A stretch of DNA of 64,000 bases, taken from the NCBI RefSeq assembly GCF_022539315.1, contig NC_066313.1:32339059-32403058 (forward strand). Direction: 5' to 3'. Made by a program: the position numbers and the translations under genes. This DNA is from Serinus canaria. Taxonomy: Eukaryota; Chordata; Aves; Passeriformes; Fringillidae. Positions within the stretch are counted from its first letter, which is position 1. Each line of letters starts with the position of its first letter. The notes under the pieces were generated by a model. That model was not told the DNA's origin. It saw nothing but the letters and a program-made list of their open reading frames with translations, and ran no database searches. Below are positions 15,600-27,200 of this stretch, piece after piece.

Positions 15600-15830
15600 T
15601 CGTACGAATTGAAGTGGACGGAGTGACCTCTTCTCCATCTCAGTCATTATCTTATATATTTCTTCATGTGTCTTGTTTTTTCCCTCACAGAGATGCACAG
15701 TCCAAATATTTTCATCCTCACTAACCTTGCTGCCCTTCTTTGAATATTCCCTTCTATAGTTCTGCAATGTGCTTCTCATGACTGAGTGATCAGAGTTGCA
15801 CACAGTGTTCTAGAGAAAAGTGTAACAGTG
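15600..15830. repeat. Possible ancient LINE remnant
   Basis: The text around 15775-15815 (CTCATGACTGAGTGATCAGAG, TTGCACACAGTGTTCTAGA) resembles the part of old CR1/L3-like elements that reads 'agaactg(c)acacagta(t/c)tc(c/t)ag'. The rest is too diverged to place. This is recognition by eye only and could be coincidence. Confidence 0.3.
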
Positions 15831-16224
15831 ATTTATATAAGGGCACTGCAGTACCTTTGGTAATATTCAGGGTGTCCTGTGTCTGCATCCAAAGGACTGT
15901 CCCTCCTATCTCAGAGTCCCTGAGAAGTTCTCAGGATTTAATGATGCAGTTCACATATTGCCTGATTAAATGCACTGGAGCCCACAGATGAAAGACAGCT
16001 TTGGGTGAGTATTTTCTCTTCCCTTCCTCCTGCTCTCTTCTGGCTGATAGTGATACAGGGCTGGAAGACATCTCCTGCTTGGTTCTCAAGTTCCCAGCCT
16101 CATCACTATGCTCCCTTAGCCCTGCCCCATAAGTGGCTGCTACTCACAACATGGTACAACTCTGATCAGTCCTGAATGATCCAGGGGCAAGTGCCCTGCT
16201 CTGCTGATAAGGCCCTGTGCTATC

Positions 16225-16230
16225 ATTGAA
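16225..16230. repeat. Target-site duplication, left (ATTGAA)
   Basis: The bases ATTGAA immediately before the LTR match 16544-16549 immediately after it, with no mismatch. Confidence 0.88.
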
Positions 16231-16543
16231 TGTAGGGGGATACAGTATGGGTAAATGAAGGTGGTATAAAAGGTGATCTTATCCCCCAACGAGTTGCAGC
16301 TGGACCAATTACTAAAGATTAGAAGCAGGGCTAATCTTAACAGGCCACACCTGTAGCCAATAAGAACAAGTGGTATAAAAGAATGGATTGGTGGGATGAG
16401 GAGTGAGATGACTGCTGGGAGGACCAGGAACAGTCAGTGCTTGGAGGGGCTGCCTGTGAGAAACATGGAGGAGGTATGAAGCTCTGGCGATAGGAAATCC
16501 TTGCACTATAATGATGTTAGAACTCATGCTATCTAAGACAACA
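16231..16543 (+). mobile_element. Solo LTR, class II-like ERV (copy A)
   Basis: The 313-bp element begins TGTAGGGGGATA and ends AAGACAACA, with the retroviral TG...CA termini. The six bases on each side are identical (ATTGAA at 16225-16230 and 16544-16549), a perfect target-site duplication. Inside are a CCAAT box (GCCAATAAG, about 16356) and a TATA box (GTATAAAAGA, about 16372), both in plus orientation, as expected of U3. A second copy of the family is at 31286-31592. A 6-bp duplication fits class II (alpha/beta-like) integrases. No internal region is present, so this is a solo LTR left by LTR-LTR recombination. I cannot name the family. Confidence 0.88.
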
Positions 16544-16549
16544 ATTGAA
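16544..16549. repeat. Target-site duplication, right (ATTGAA)
   Basis: Right-hand partner of the ATTGAA at 16225-16230; it fixes the right end of solo LTR copy A. Confidence 0.88.
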
Positions 16550-17718
16550 TTATAAGGAATCTATACTAATTCTGCCCAGCTTTAGACTTCTGCGGAATAG
16601 ATCAACACATTGAGGAGGAACCCTTTTTATTGACATTGTGGAAAACGAGGCATTTCCAAGGTGAGAGGCGTACCCTATTTCAGATGCAGAGTTCAGAATA
16701 AGAGCAGTTGTGCCTTTGAAGTGCTTCTCCTGGACAGACCACATTGTAGGTGTCTGCAACCTGGTAAGTCAAGCACTGCCCTGACTCACAATCTCCATCT
16801 GAATTATTACAGTTCTCTGTCTCCTTTTAGAGTGCAGATCTTTTATCCCTGCCCAGCTCTGGTGTTAAGGTTCATTGGTTTTCATTGGGCATATCAGATC
16901 TAATGCAGCACCAAATAAGAAACCAAACCTGACCACCTTCTGTTAATCTTTTCCTTCATGACATCAGGAAAAAGATAAATGGGCACTGTTCTCTCTCTTT
17001 TCATCCACTTTCTAATTGATGCTGGCAGATTTCATTAACCTTCCCTTTTTGAAGATTACAATCTTTTTAATAAATTACATTTATTATAAAAGCTAACAAT
17101 TAAAGTAGCATCTGGTATTTTGTATAGATAAATATGTGTACAAAACATGCATATTTTCCTTTGCATTGTTGTCACAAAAAAGATGTATTTTATATTATGT
17201 GGCTTTCTTAGGGCATTACCAGCATACTTATTATCCTCATTTGCCTGACACTGGAGGGTTTCGCTGGCTATTTACATTCTCTTTCTCCCAAGGGGTATGA
17301 AAGGCTGTTCCAAAGACCTCATGCTAGCTACATTCATCCATCACATTTGTCTGCAGAAGTAGTTGCTATTTCTCTTTATAGCTTTAGCCCTTCAAGAAGT
17401 CTTACGCTGTTAACTCTCACTTCAGAGCAGTTTTGTGTCTGGAAAAAGGAACCAGAAATACCTGAAGTGCAGAGGAACAAACACATCGGGGTACTTGGTC
17501 TGAGCCTGTAGTGCTCACAGATATTTGCTCAGTGAGGTATTGAGTGCCCTAGCACATTTCTTGATTTCAGACTTTTCCTTCCTTCCCTCAGCTTCTTCAT
17601 GCTTTGCTCCAGCTCCTCCTCACCCCTTCATTAGCAAGGATGGTTCCCAGCGTTGCAGTGGAGCTGTACTTTTTTTTCTAATCAAGAAATGGAGTTTGTT
17701 CTCATAATTCATTGAGTG
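16550..17718. other. Non-coding stretch
   Basis: AT-rich sequence with no recognisable gene or repeat. Overlapping short frames on both strands look like chance. Confidence 0.6.
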
Positions 17719-17719
17719 T

Positions 17720-18086
17720 ACATTCAGGAAGTTTGGAGATGACACCAAGTTGGGTGGCGATGTCGATTTCTTGGAGGGCTGTAAATGAAATTCAGTCATG
17801 AGTCCTGCACTTGGGTCACAACAACCCCATGCAAGGCCTGGAGGCTGGGGACAGAGTGGCTGGAAAGCTGTCCAGAAGAAAAGGACCTGGTAGTGCTGGC
17901 TGACAGCAGCTGAACATGAGCCAAGGTGGCCAAGAAGGCCAATGGCATCCTGGCCTGGATCAGCACTGGTGTGGCCAGCAGGAGCAGGGGTGACTGTCCC
18001 CTGTACTGGGCACTGGGGAGGCCACACCTCAAACCCTGTGTTCAGTTCTGGGCCAGAAGGACATTGAGGGGCTGGAACATTTCCAG
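17720..18086 (+). pseudogene. CR1 ORF2 fragment (reverse transcriptase C-terminal part)
   Basis: The plus strand at about 17727-17760 encodes RKFGDDTKLGG, the region around the catalytic Asp-Asp of the CR1 reverse transcriptase. It is followed by recognisable ORF2 text: a 'VLHLG...NP' block, then the 'GCI...M...LVRPHLEY' region, heavily degraded and out of frame. It stops at 18086 where an LTR-type element begins; CR1 sequence resumes at about 18357. ORF2 of an intact CR1 encodes an endonuclease plus RT; only the last part of RT survives here, with stops and frameshifts, so it is dead. A minus-strand frame of 157 codons over this region (17620-18093) is its antisense shadow. Confidence 0.82.
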
Positions 18087-18087
18087 A

Positions 18088-18347
18088 TGCCATGGTTTAG
18101 GAATGGTATTTCCCAATTTAGTACTCCCACTAAAAGAAAAGCACAAGCAGCTCCTCTCCTCACTCCAGTGGGAGGTACAAAAGGCAGAGATAATGGGTTA
18201 AGATAAGAACAATTTACTGGAAACAGCCATGAGAAAAGAAAACAAATAGTAGCAACAACAATATCAATAACAAAAGTGTATAAAGAGAGGGTGATTTCCA
18301 TGCAAAATCTGATTAAGCCCAACTCTACATCCCTTGACCCTAAGACA
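18088..18347 (-). mobile_element. ERVL-type LTR fragment nested in CR1
   Basis: This insert of about 260 bp splits one CR1. On the plus strand it starts TGCCATGGTTTAGG and ends near CCCTAAGACA. Read on the minus strand it runs TGTCTTAGGG ... TTGTTCTTATCTTAACCC ... CCATTCCTAAACCATGGCA, which I recognise as the 3' half of bird ERVL-type LTRs. CR1 text flanks both sides (CTGGAACATTTCCAG to the left, ACAAGTCTGATGAGAATCAG to the right). I see no clear target duplication, so the exact right edge (18347-18356) is uncertain and some CR1 bases seem lost at the junction. Confidence 0.65.
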
Positions 18348-18356
18348 GTGAACAAT

Positions 18357-18738
18357 GGCTGACAAGTCTGATGAGAATCAGCTGAAGGAGCTGCAGGTGT
18401 TTAGCCTGGGAAAAGGGGGAATGTTTTGCTGTCCACAATTACGTAAAAGAAGATTGCAGTGAGGTAGGTGTTGGTCTCTTCTCCGAAGTAGTAAGTGACA
18501 AAATGAAGGGAGATGGCCTCAAGTTGCATCAGGGGAGATTTAATAGTAAGATTGTTTTTTTTCATTGAATGTGTTGTAAAACATTGGAACAGATTGTCCA
18601 GAGAAGTGATGGATCACTGTCCTTGGAAGTGTTCCAAACCTGTTTGGATATGAAACTTGAAGACATGGTGGTGGTACTATGGTGACTGTTGAACTTGATG
18701 ATCTTAAATGTCTTTTCCAAACTTAAAGATTGTGAATA
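18357..18738 (+). repeat. CR1 LINE 3' end, continuation after nested LTR
   Basis: CR1 resumes with ACAAGTCTGATGAGAATCAG and CTGAAGGAGCTGCAGG, and runs through the CR1 3'UTR (AGATGGCCTCAAGTTGCATCA, ACATTGGAACAGATTGTCCAG, GAACTTGATGATCTTAAA, TCTTTTCCAAACTTAAAGATT). With 17720-18086 it makes one CR1 copy of about 750 bp, truncated at the 5' end and interrupted later by the LTR. Confidence 0.85.
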
Positions 18739-19818
18739 TAATTTTAAGAACAGTGGCAGTAACACGTGCAGAGACACATTTGCTTTTAGTGGCATCCCCT
18801 AAGATCCCCTCAAATGCCTTGGGCTAATTTTGGGAACTGGGATCTCCCACTGCCTCTGCAGAAACCATAGGGTAGAAAACCTCTATAGCCTTTCACATCA
18901 GATTTGAAGGACTCTTATGTTTGGTACCAACAGTAATTAACAGTCTCTAGAAAAATGTTAATTGCTAATCCATCTTGGGAAAATTCAAAAAATGCCTCTG
19001 ACAGCATCTGGGGACAACTGAAAGGGGACATTTTAAATAGGAATTTTGATATTTCTTGTGCTTCTGTGTGTTCTCCTTAGGTGTAGGGTGGGGATGGTCA
19101 TCTACTTCCACTCTTGAGTGATGTGAGATTAAAAAGTAGAGATAAATGTTTAGTACGTGTTACTTTAAATCAATGTTGTACTTGAAGGATTTAAACTCTA
19201 TAACTTTTTCTGTCCACACATCTTTATTTATATTGCTCTGAGTACCAATTGCTGCCTGAACTATCTATCCTGAGAGCAGCTGGTAAGAAAAACCGTTTTC
19301 TTGCTAGGGAACATATGGAGCAAGAGAATGAAAACATAAGAATAGCACTTCAAATCAGTGCATCCAGCCCGTCTGGCCATCAGTGCTGATGGGAGTTAGA
19401 GCTAGAGAAAGATTAGAAAACATCTGAACCCTCATTAGCTCCAGTGGGAGGTTGTGTAGAAATTGTATTTCTAGGAAAAAACTGTCTCACAAAGGAGAGC
19501 TTTTGATTCACTGAATTACAAAAACAGCTTTAGGAGTTCTTTTTGTCTGAGAGTACTTTTACACTGCCTGAGACCATCAAGGAAGGTGATAAACAGAGAA
19601 AGAAATAATAAATGGGAAGGAGTCACAGAGAGAGAGACTGTGGGATTTGTCTTTCATTTTTGTGGAGTTGCTTCCTTGCTGAGCTACAAGGAACTGTATG
19701 CAGAATGAGAGGGGCAAGATCATCTCTTCTCCCATGAAGATGATGTGAGTGAGCATCTACAGTTAGGGGGAGAAGAAGGAATCTTGAAAAAGCATGTAAA
19801 TATCTTAGGGGTGGTTGT
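18739..19818. other. Non-coding stretch
   Basis: No gene or repeat recognised. Confidence 0.55.
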
Positions 19819-20134
19819 CAAGAGGATGGGGCCAGACTCTTGTTAGGGATGTCAAGTAACAGGACAAGGGACACCTGAAACAAACTGAAGGTCACAAACT
19901 GAAACCCATGAGTATCCATCTGAATGGGGGGGGAAACTTTACTTTGAGGGTGACAGAGCACTGGAATAGGTTGCGCAGAGAGGTTGTAGAGTCTCCTTCC
20001 ATGGAGATATTAAACACATGCCCCTATCCATGTGATCCTGTTCAGCCTGTTCTAGCTGGACCTGCTTTAATAGTGGGGATAAGGTGATCTCCAGAGGCCC
20101 ATTCCAACCCCAACCATCCAGTAATTGTGTGTGA
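19819..20134 (+). repeat. CR1 LINE 3'-end fragment
   Basis: Sense-strand CR1 3'UTR text is readable: GACAAGGGACACCTGAAAC, GAGCACTGGAATAGGTTGC, GCAGAGAGGTTGTAGAGTC, AGGTGATCTCCAGAGGCCC, ATTCCAACCCCAACCATCC. It ends with an AATTGTGTGTGATTC form of the terminal repeat. A G8 run lies at about 19926. Confidence 0.82.
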
Positions 20135-23100
20135 TTCACTTCTCCCGGGCAGCTCTGTTTCCTTCACACAGTTGGGTTGGCAGCCATGGGAAGAAGGGGT
20201 GGAAGAGGGACCCCCAGCCTTAGCCCATTGTTTCTCTCTAGCATGCCAAGCAGAAGCAAGGAGAAAGCATGGAGGGAAAAATAATTTGCCATGTATCTGT
20301 AGATGCTAACAGATGCATCTCAGGAGGGAACAAATTGTCAACTGAAGTCACAGTGTGTTCCTGGGTTTGCTTTCTGCTCAAGTTATACTGTATCCTTAAG
20401 CGAGCAGAGGATGTTGCCTTGCAAGGAGCTGGGAAGATTAACAAGGGTAAAAGTGGTAGAAAGGATATTAAATGTTAGAAATATAGAATAATATTAAAAG
20501 AAAAGTTCCGGCTTGAAAAATTCAGTTTCTTACATCCGGGAAAAATAATCAGAGATTCAGCTGTTCTGCGGGAGAGAGATACTTATAGAGCACTAGAAAT
20601 GAAAAAAAAAAACCCAAACCCTAGAGAAAACAGTGGGAAACCATTTAGTGGACTTATATTGCCACTGAAGAATATGATTTTGGGGCTACACACAGAGGCA
20701 AAAACATTATCTTCTGGGGAGGTGATGATCCAGCTGTATGTAGCACAGGTGGAACAGTATTGCTGGTTCTGGCATATCAATGCCAGACTGATGTGGATGA
20801 ACTGGAGAAATGTGTCATTAGAAAAAAAAGGAACGGAGAAAATATTTTTTATATATATGCAAGAAAGATCATGTATTTCATATGGCTTGCAGTGATTTGA
20901 GTTAGGATAACATTCTACAAAACCTGAGGGCAGTAAAAAGCAAAGAGGAAGAAATACATTTAAGGTGGCAGAATAAGTGTGTGTATACAGGGTAAAAAGG
21001 ATCAAGGAGCACACAGTCAAGAAAAAAACTGAGGACAAGACAGATACAATTGTGAAATAGCTCTAAGGGGGATGTGGTGAATGTCTGATATGGGCACATT
21101 TCAGCATCATCAGGAACATGGAGAGATGCCCAGGGTAATTCAGGTGCCAGAGTAAGTCTGTCCCAGCAGTACAGAGCTTCAAGCAGATCTCTCCAAGCAA
21201 GACATCTCTGTTGGTGAGCAACAGATGTGCTATTTAGCCCCTAAACATCTCCCAGGTGTGACTCATTCACTGTTCCTTACATAAATACAGATCAACCAGA
21301 TCAACATAATTCATTACATAAATACAGGTCAACCTCTCCTGAGTTTCCCAGAGGAAACCTGGTTTGAAAGAGAGCCTAGAGGATGAGGGTGTCCTCCTAG
21401 CAAAGCTACCTGCCTTCTCTCCTCTGCGTTCTCTGGTCATATTGAGATCCTTTCTGAGTTGTGCCTGGTGTCTTGTGTGGCTACAGAGAGCAATCCTTCC
21501 TTCTCTCTCTTGTGCTCTCACTCCTGGTCATACTAAAGCCCACAGAGATCCCCTGGTTTTCCTAGGATGTGACCAATCTTCTCCTTCCAGAATAAACAAG
21601 CAGGACAGCAGACCTGGTCACTGCTGCTGCTGTCTTTGCCCTGATGGGAGCTGTGCCTTTTCCCCACCTGCCTCCTCAAAAACACGTGGGTGTGAAGACC
21701 TGCTCACGCCATTCAGGGCTCTGCTTTCCCTGCACTGATGCTTTTCAGCTGTGATATTTCTGTTTCCCTCAGAAACACTGCAAGACTCAGTGTCTGTTTA
21801 TCACCATGGCACAAGTTCTCATCTCCTGACTTTGCCGCTGGGGTGATACTGGAGTCCAGTATCCTATGGCATCACTTGGGACAGGACTGGTGGACCCAGG
21901 CTGGGCTGAAATTGGGTCCTGGGTTATGGGGAGGATGAGGGAAGGCTCTGGGCTGTACCCACAATTTAAGATTTCCAACCAGAGCCCTTTATTTTATTTG
22001 TGATGGTATGGAGATTTTTTTTTCCTGTTACTATGGAGACTATCATGCCTTCTTTGATTGCAACTTTTACAGGGAGTTTAATAAGACAATGTGGCCTTTC
22101 ACTGCAGCTCAGGGGTTGAGCTCCAGTGCTGCCTGGTAAGCAAAGGTCATTAATGTCTGATAGCTATGCAGGGACCTTTGTATTATTCAGCAATTATTCT
22201 TCACTGATACCAAACCCACAAAGAACAGTAGAGCATCACTTGAGGATGAGCAAATTAACATTGCACAGACTTTAAACAGTGCACTGTTTATCAATGAATG
22301 GCAACACAGGTACTTGGGTCTGTTACTCCCCTGCTGCTTTCAGTTTTATTTTATAACCAAAAACCACTCAACATCTGACCCAAAAAAAGATGTGACTTTG
22401 GCTGTGATCTTGTGAGGGCTTCTGAGCTGAAGCTGTTAAAGGTGATGTGTCCAATTTCTTCGAAGCATGAGCTGGGTAGAGGGCTTAGCTGCAGCAAACA
22501 TACTGAGCCCCATTTTGAGGTAAATTGCACCCCAAACCTGAATGCAGCATCACAAAGCCCTGTGTGTTCACTGTCAGCAGTGATGGAGCTGCTCTTGACT
22601 ATGGAAAAGTATGAGCTAGGAAATGGTCAGAAGGTACTTCTCAGTAGGAAAAAACCCCCAAAACCTCTGGGGTACATGTAATGTTTGTTTCAGAAAGTGT
22701 TGCCTGGCTACTACCAAAGACTGTTGCCCTCCCCAAATCCACAGAGTGAAATTTGTCTGTTAAATTTTAACTGTGTGACACATCCTGTAAGGCACAAATG
22801 AGCAGCACAATTATTTCAACACATTAAATGCTGAAGACCAGTGAATCAAAAAGTCAGAGCTGTCTTCCTTTTCTTTTATTTCTGCTTGTTTAAACTCCAG
22901 TTCTTCATCAGTGCAAAGTCCTGTACCACTGCAGCCTGCTGTGGATGTGTGGTACAGAGAAGACAAGGTAACATGAGAGCATGACACATCACCAGGATGT
23001 CCCCCGTGAGCCAGCCAGGAAGGAGCCTCTGGCACAGCTTGAGGAGGCACAGAGGGAAAGGTGAAGGTTATATCCACTTTGTCCTATCACACAAATAGCA

Positions 23101-23403
23101 TCTACTGGTGGTGGGCTACAGCATCCACACCACAAGGATGGGGTCAGAGCATCGTGGCTGGCACTGATCTGCACCAGCCTCCTGAGGCAGTGCTTGGCTT
23201 GGCTCCCTGTGGCACAAACAGCACACACATGAGAGCCTGGTCTGTGCTGCAGCACCTTCAACAGCCCCTCATCTGCCAGAAGCACTGTGTACCACTGGAT
23301 TTGTGGAACCCTGAGTAGGTCATGCCTGTTGTTGCTGCTGTTTTTAATTGCAGTTCAGAGCTTGACCAGAAAAACAACATTTTCTGCTGCACATGGGGAA
23401 CCA
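20135..23403. other. Non-coding stretch with moderate chance ORFs
   Basis: Frames of up to 151 codons occur (20583-21038 minus; 21364-21738 plus, 124 codons). The first is rich in Phe, Ser, Leu and Cys because it is the complement of an A-rich strand. Neither has a domain I recognise, and overlapping frames on the other strand argue against coding. No transposon was identified. Confidence 0.55.
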
Positions 23404-23408
23404 GCTGT
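23404..23408. repeat. Target-site duplication, left (GCTGT)
   Basis: Five bases that match 24239-24243 exactly and fix the left boundary of the 830-bp LTR. Confidence 0.88.
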
Positions 23409-24238
23409 TGTGGTGGGTTGATTTTGGCTGGACATCAGGTGTCCTACCAAAGCTGCCCTATCCCTCTTCTCCTCAGCTGGGCAGGGAAGAGGAAATCTAA
23501 CAAAAGTCTTCTCATGGTCAATCTATGCACAAGAAGAGATCACTCACCAGTTACTGTTATGGGCAAAACAGACTTGACTTGGGGAAAGTTAATGTAATTT
23601 ATTGCTAATGAAATCACAGTACAGTAATGAGAAATTAACCCAAATCTTAAAAACATCTTTGTTCTCGCTCCTTCCTTCTTCCTGGGGTCAAGTCATTCCC
23701 TATTTTCTCTCCGTTTCCCTCCAGTGATGCAAGGGGAGAGGGAATAGGGGCTGCAGTCAGTTCAGCTCAAGTAGTCTCTGCTATTCCTTCATCCTTGCTT
23801 TCTTTTGCTGCTCCACAATGGGATTCCTCCCATGGGACACAGTCCTTCACAAACTTGTCCAGCATGGGTCCTCCCCAAAGGCTGCAGTTCTTCATGACCT
23901 GCTTCAGCATGGGTGCCTTCCAGAGGGCATGGGGAGACCTCTGTCCCAATACCTGGAGCACTTCCACTTCCTTCCCCTCCTTCTTCACTGACCTTGAGGT
24001 CCACAGGGCTGTTTCTTTCACACCTTTCCCTTTCTCCCCTTCCCGTCCTTCTCAACAGTTATATCTCAGAGGTGCCACCATCATCACTGATGGGCTTGGC
24101 CTTGGGCAGCATTGGGTCCATCCTGCAGCTGGCCGGGATAAGCTCTGTTGGACACAGGGGAAGCTTCTTGCAGTTTCTCACAGAAGCCACCTGATAGCAT
24201 CCTTGCTGTCAAAAGCCTTGCCACACAAACCCAATACA
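23409..24238 (-). mobile_element. ERVL-type solo LTR, 830 bp
   Basis: On the plus strand it opens TGTGGTGGGTTGATTTTGGC and closes CACACAAACCCAATACA. On the minus strand it therefore starts TGTATTGGG, a start I recognise from bird ERVL-type LTRs. The five bases on each side are identical (GCTGT at 23404-23408 and 24239-24243), and 5-bp duplications are typical of ERVL. An internal series of imperfect repeats of about 45-60 bases ('...TCC...CATGGGT...TTCATGA/CACAAAC...') lies at about 23820-23935. No gag/pol interior is present, so it is a solo LTR. Open frames of up to 178 codons across it (23795-24331) are not genes. Confidence 0.9.
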
Positions 24239-24243
24239 GCTGT
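24239..24243. repeat. Target-site duplication, right (GCTGT)
   Basis: Right-hand partner of GCTGT at 23404-23408. Confidence 0.88.
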
Positions 24244-27200
24244 CAAAAGCAAATGTGTTTTGGAAAATATGATTTTAGGTGTTTCTGTCAAGGTAGTAGC
24301 TGGGCAGATCCTAAAACTTGTGATGATGTGATAGACCTTCTTTAGTCAGTGTTGTGGGATAAATTGTAAATTGCTTAGGGTATGTTTGGTTTTTCTTCTT
24401 TTAAGTATTAGTGCATATTAGAGACTTGTTGAAATGTGAGGTGTGTGCTGCAAAGGATGGAAATCATAAACTAGAGATAAAAAGTAATTATTTAGACAAG
24501 TAAAATCCCATACTTGCAATTGTAGCCATTATTTGGCACAAAACTCAGCTGGTGGTCATTAAATAGCAGCTTGTGTAACATTTCAGACAGATGGAAAAAC
24601 CTCTTTCATCTAAATTATTGAAGGAGGTGTTGCTTAGGTCTGTGGTATCAGAATAAGCAAACCACAGATTGATACTGCCCTGTAGAGCAGTGAGGTTTAG
24701 AAGTAGCAGAAAAGGAGGATCTGCTACAAACCAAATGCTGTTCTGAGAGATGCTTGCAGCAGCCTGAAGGTCAAGGGGATGTGGATATGGGTTCCCTGTG
24801 TGCAGGCTGCCAGTTCCCACTATCTGCTCCAGGCAATATGCAGGCAGCCTGCTCCGTGCTTGTAAGCATAGTATAAAACTTTTGGATTAATGAAGAGGAG
24901 GGTAAGGAAGAGCATCTAGAGTTTGATATTTTCTGGAAAACACTAACCAGACTTCTTGATCTTTAAAAGCACAATGTTGTCCAGCATTTTAAAGAAAAAA
25001 AGTTTAAAAGCTTAGATTTGTAATGAACAAAGATAAAATTTTGTTATGTCAATAGTGACCTTTGCATTGGAATAGCAAAAAAATATTTTCTTAGTCACCG
25101 GAACTGATGATTTTGGTGACAGGCAGCTTAGCATTCTTTTTGTTTGGTTTGCAATGTAGCCTGAGGCAGCTGACCTATGAGCTATTTTTTTCTTTGATAA
25201 ATCCTATCTCTGTGTTCCCTTGTTTTGAAAATAGATATAAAAAGAGATAAGCAGTAATTTAATAAATAGGAGCTACAAAGCAGAGGTAACAGAAGGAATG
25301 ACTTGAAAGGTATTATTGATGGCATCCCTGTGTCCAAAGTGCCAAAAAGGTTCAGTCAGGATTACAGCTGTCAAAGCAATGGGCAGGACAGACTTGCCTT
25401 CCCACAGCCTTTGCATTCAGGGGCTGCTGAAGTTGCCAGCTTTTTCTTTCCTTTTCTCAATCATCCTTCAGACTCCAAAAGAGCTGCATATTATTTTAGA
25501 GATATTTTGTTTTGTCTGTTGCTGGTAGAGCAGTTCTGGGTACAAATTGTCTATTGTGTAGTGCCCAAGGTGCATAAATTAGCATGGGAAGAGTGGCATT
25601 GCTAGGGATCTTTCAGCAACAGCATCCATGTAAGGACCAATGGATTGACACTACTTATGCAATGATGGCAAATTTATATCTATGTTAGGGTTTACTTTAT
25701 GGAGTAACACTAAACATTGGCATAAAATAGAACAAGACATAAATATTTCTAATTTAAATTCCATCCAATAAGGTAATTCCCCTGAACCTCCAAATGATCC
25801 TAAATTATATGGGTTTTGGAGAAGCTAGGAACTGTGTTGAAACCAAACCTTTCAGTAGAAGATTGTTCTGCTTACTTTCTAATACCTGACTGAATAAATA
25901 TTTCTACATCCAGCACTGGATCTTCTTTTTAATTTTCATAAAATTTTGGGGAAGTAATTTAAATGTTTTATGGCTCCTTCTAGAAAAATCAATGGAAAAT
26001 ACATCATATTGGATCAAATATGCTTAAACCCTCTTAGTGTGGATTGGGATCTTGCTCCAGGCTATGGTTTGAAAATGTTGGTCAGTAATAAAAGTGATTA
26101 ATAATACTTTTTATTATGGATTCCAGTAATTCCTGGGTACACAATCATCAAGTAAATTGATTATTTTCTTCCCATTTTCTTAATCTGAAAGAAGACTGAG
26201 CCCATAAACCCAGCCTAAATGATAACTAAACATCTAACACTCCCCATGAAAGTGTTTGCAGCTGTGTTCTCCCATCACACATACTGTGAGAATTCTGTTA
26301 TAGTAAATTGAAGCTCTTAGTGTCACAATATTGCCATCATTATGTGTTCAAAATATGAGTCAGATCCCCAGCACTCCTTGATGTTCTAATATCACAAATG
26401 TGTCTAGTGTTTTACTTTCAATTCTGATTTTATAAGACTTTAGAGGAGAATCTACCTCTCCCAATAGAGTGTAAAATTTTAAGTGGCTGCTGATGCACAA
26501 ATGATACAGCCACTTTCCTCCTTCCTCATGGCCACTTGCAGGAACTCCATTTATCTGCTTCCAGGGTTAAATGGTTTTCCTCTGACCTCATCTGTCTGCC
26601 AGGCTCATCAGCATAGCCTGCTGCCCTTTACCACTTCCTCATCCTTCACAGTCTTTTCTCCCATCTCCTAACCATGACTCCACTCAATTTCCTGTGTGCA
26701 TCTCTTCTGCCTGTGGCCCTGATTTGATGTGAGAGGCAGTGGTATTCTGTATTCTCTTCCTGTATTCTCTTCTGGTGGACTCTAGAGAATGGCAGCTCCC
26801 TTTCCTGCTTCAGCTGTTTTAATGAAAAGGAGGATTGGTGGTCTTGAAGAAGAAGAAGAAAGTAATGAATTGATAGCCCTTTGTGATGGTACATGGTGAG
26901 GCATGTTTGAAAATCACAGAAATATGCAACTTCTGTGGAAGTGAACAAATGTAATGCTTCATTTTGTATTAAAAGACTTGACAAATAGGACTATGTATAG
27001 AAAAAACATGTTTTAACAGGTACTTTTACATGTCCTCCTGACTTCAGCTTCCTATTACAACTACCTTCTCTGCTGCTTCCCTAGTTAACAAGTAAATTGA
27101 TACCTTTTAGTTCTCTGAAGCAAGGGCAAGTCTTTTTTGTTTTCCTGTTTGCTTTCCCGTTGAAGGAATTTCTGTGCCATTTCTTAGCCAATATCAATTA

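Larger units (their letters stand above)
11476..16230. other. Non-coding stretch, mostly unannotated
   Basis: No exon is recognisable. There is a purine-rich run at about 15485-15530 (GGAAGG/GGGAAAGGGGGAG type) and one possible very old retroelement remnant at about 15600-15830, listed separately. The remaining ORFs are short and overlap on both strands. Confidence 0.55.

Noticed and set aside
17620..18093. 157-codon minus frame
   Set aside because: It is the antisense of a CR1 reverse transcriptase fragment on the plus strand.
20583..21038. 151-codon minus frame rich in Phe, Leu, Ser and Cys, resembling a membrane protein
   Set aside because: The composition follows from a purine-rich plus strand; a plus frame of 98 codons overlaps it. 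No recognisable family or splice context.
21364..21738. 124-codon plus frame with a Cys-rich stretch (HCCCCLCPDGSC)
   Set aside because: The Cys run comes from a CTG/TGC triplet stretch. No zinc-finger spacing, no known domain, no nearby exon signals.
23795..24331. 178-codon plus frame, the longest ORF outside the provirus apart from its own pol pieces
   Set aside because: It lies almost entirely in the 830-bp ERVL-type LTR, in antisense; LTRs of this kind are non-coding.
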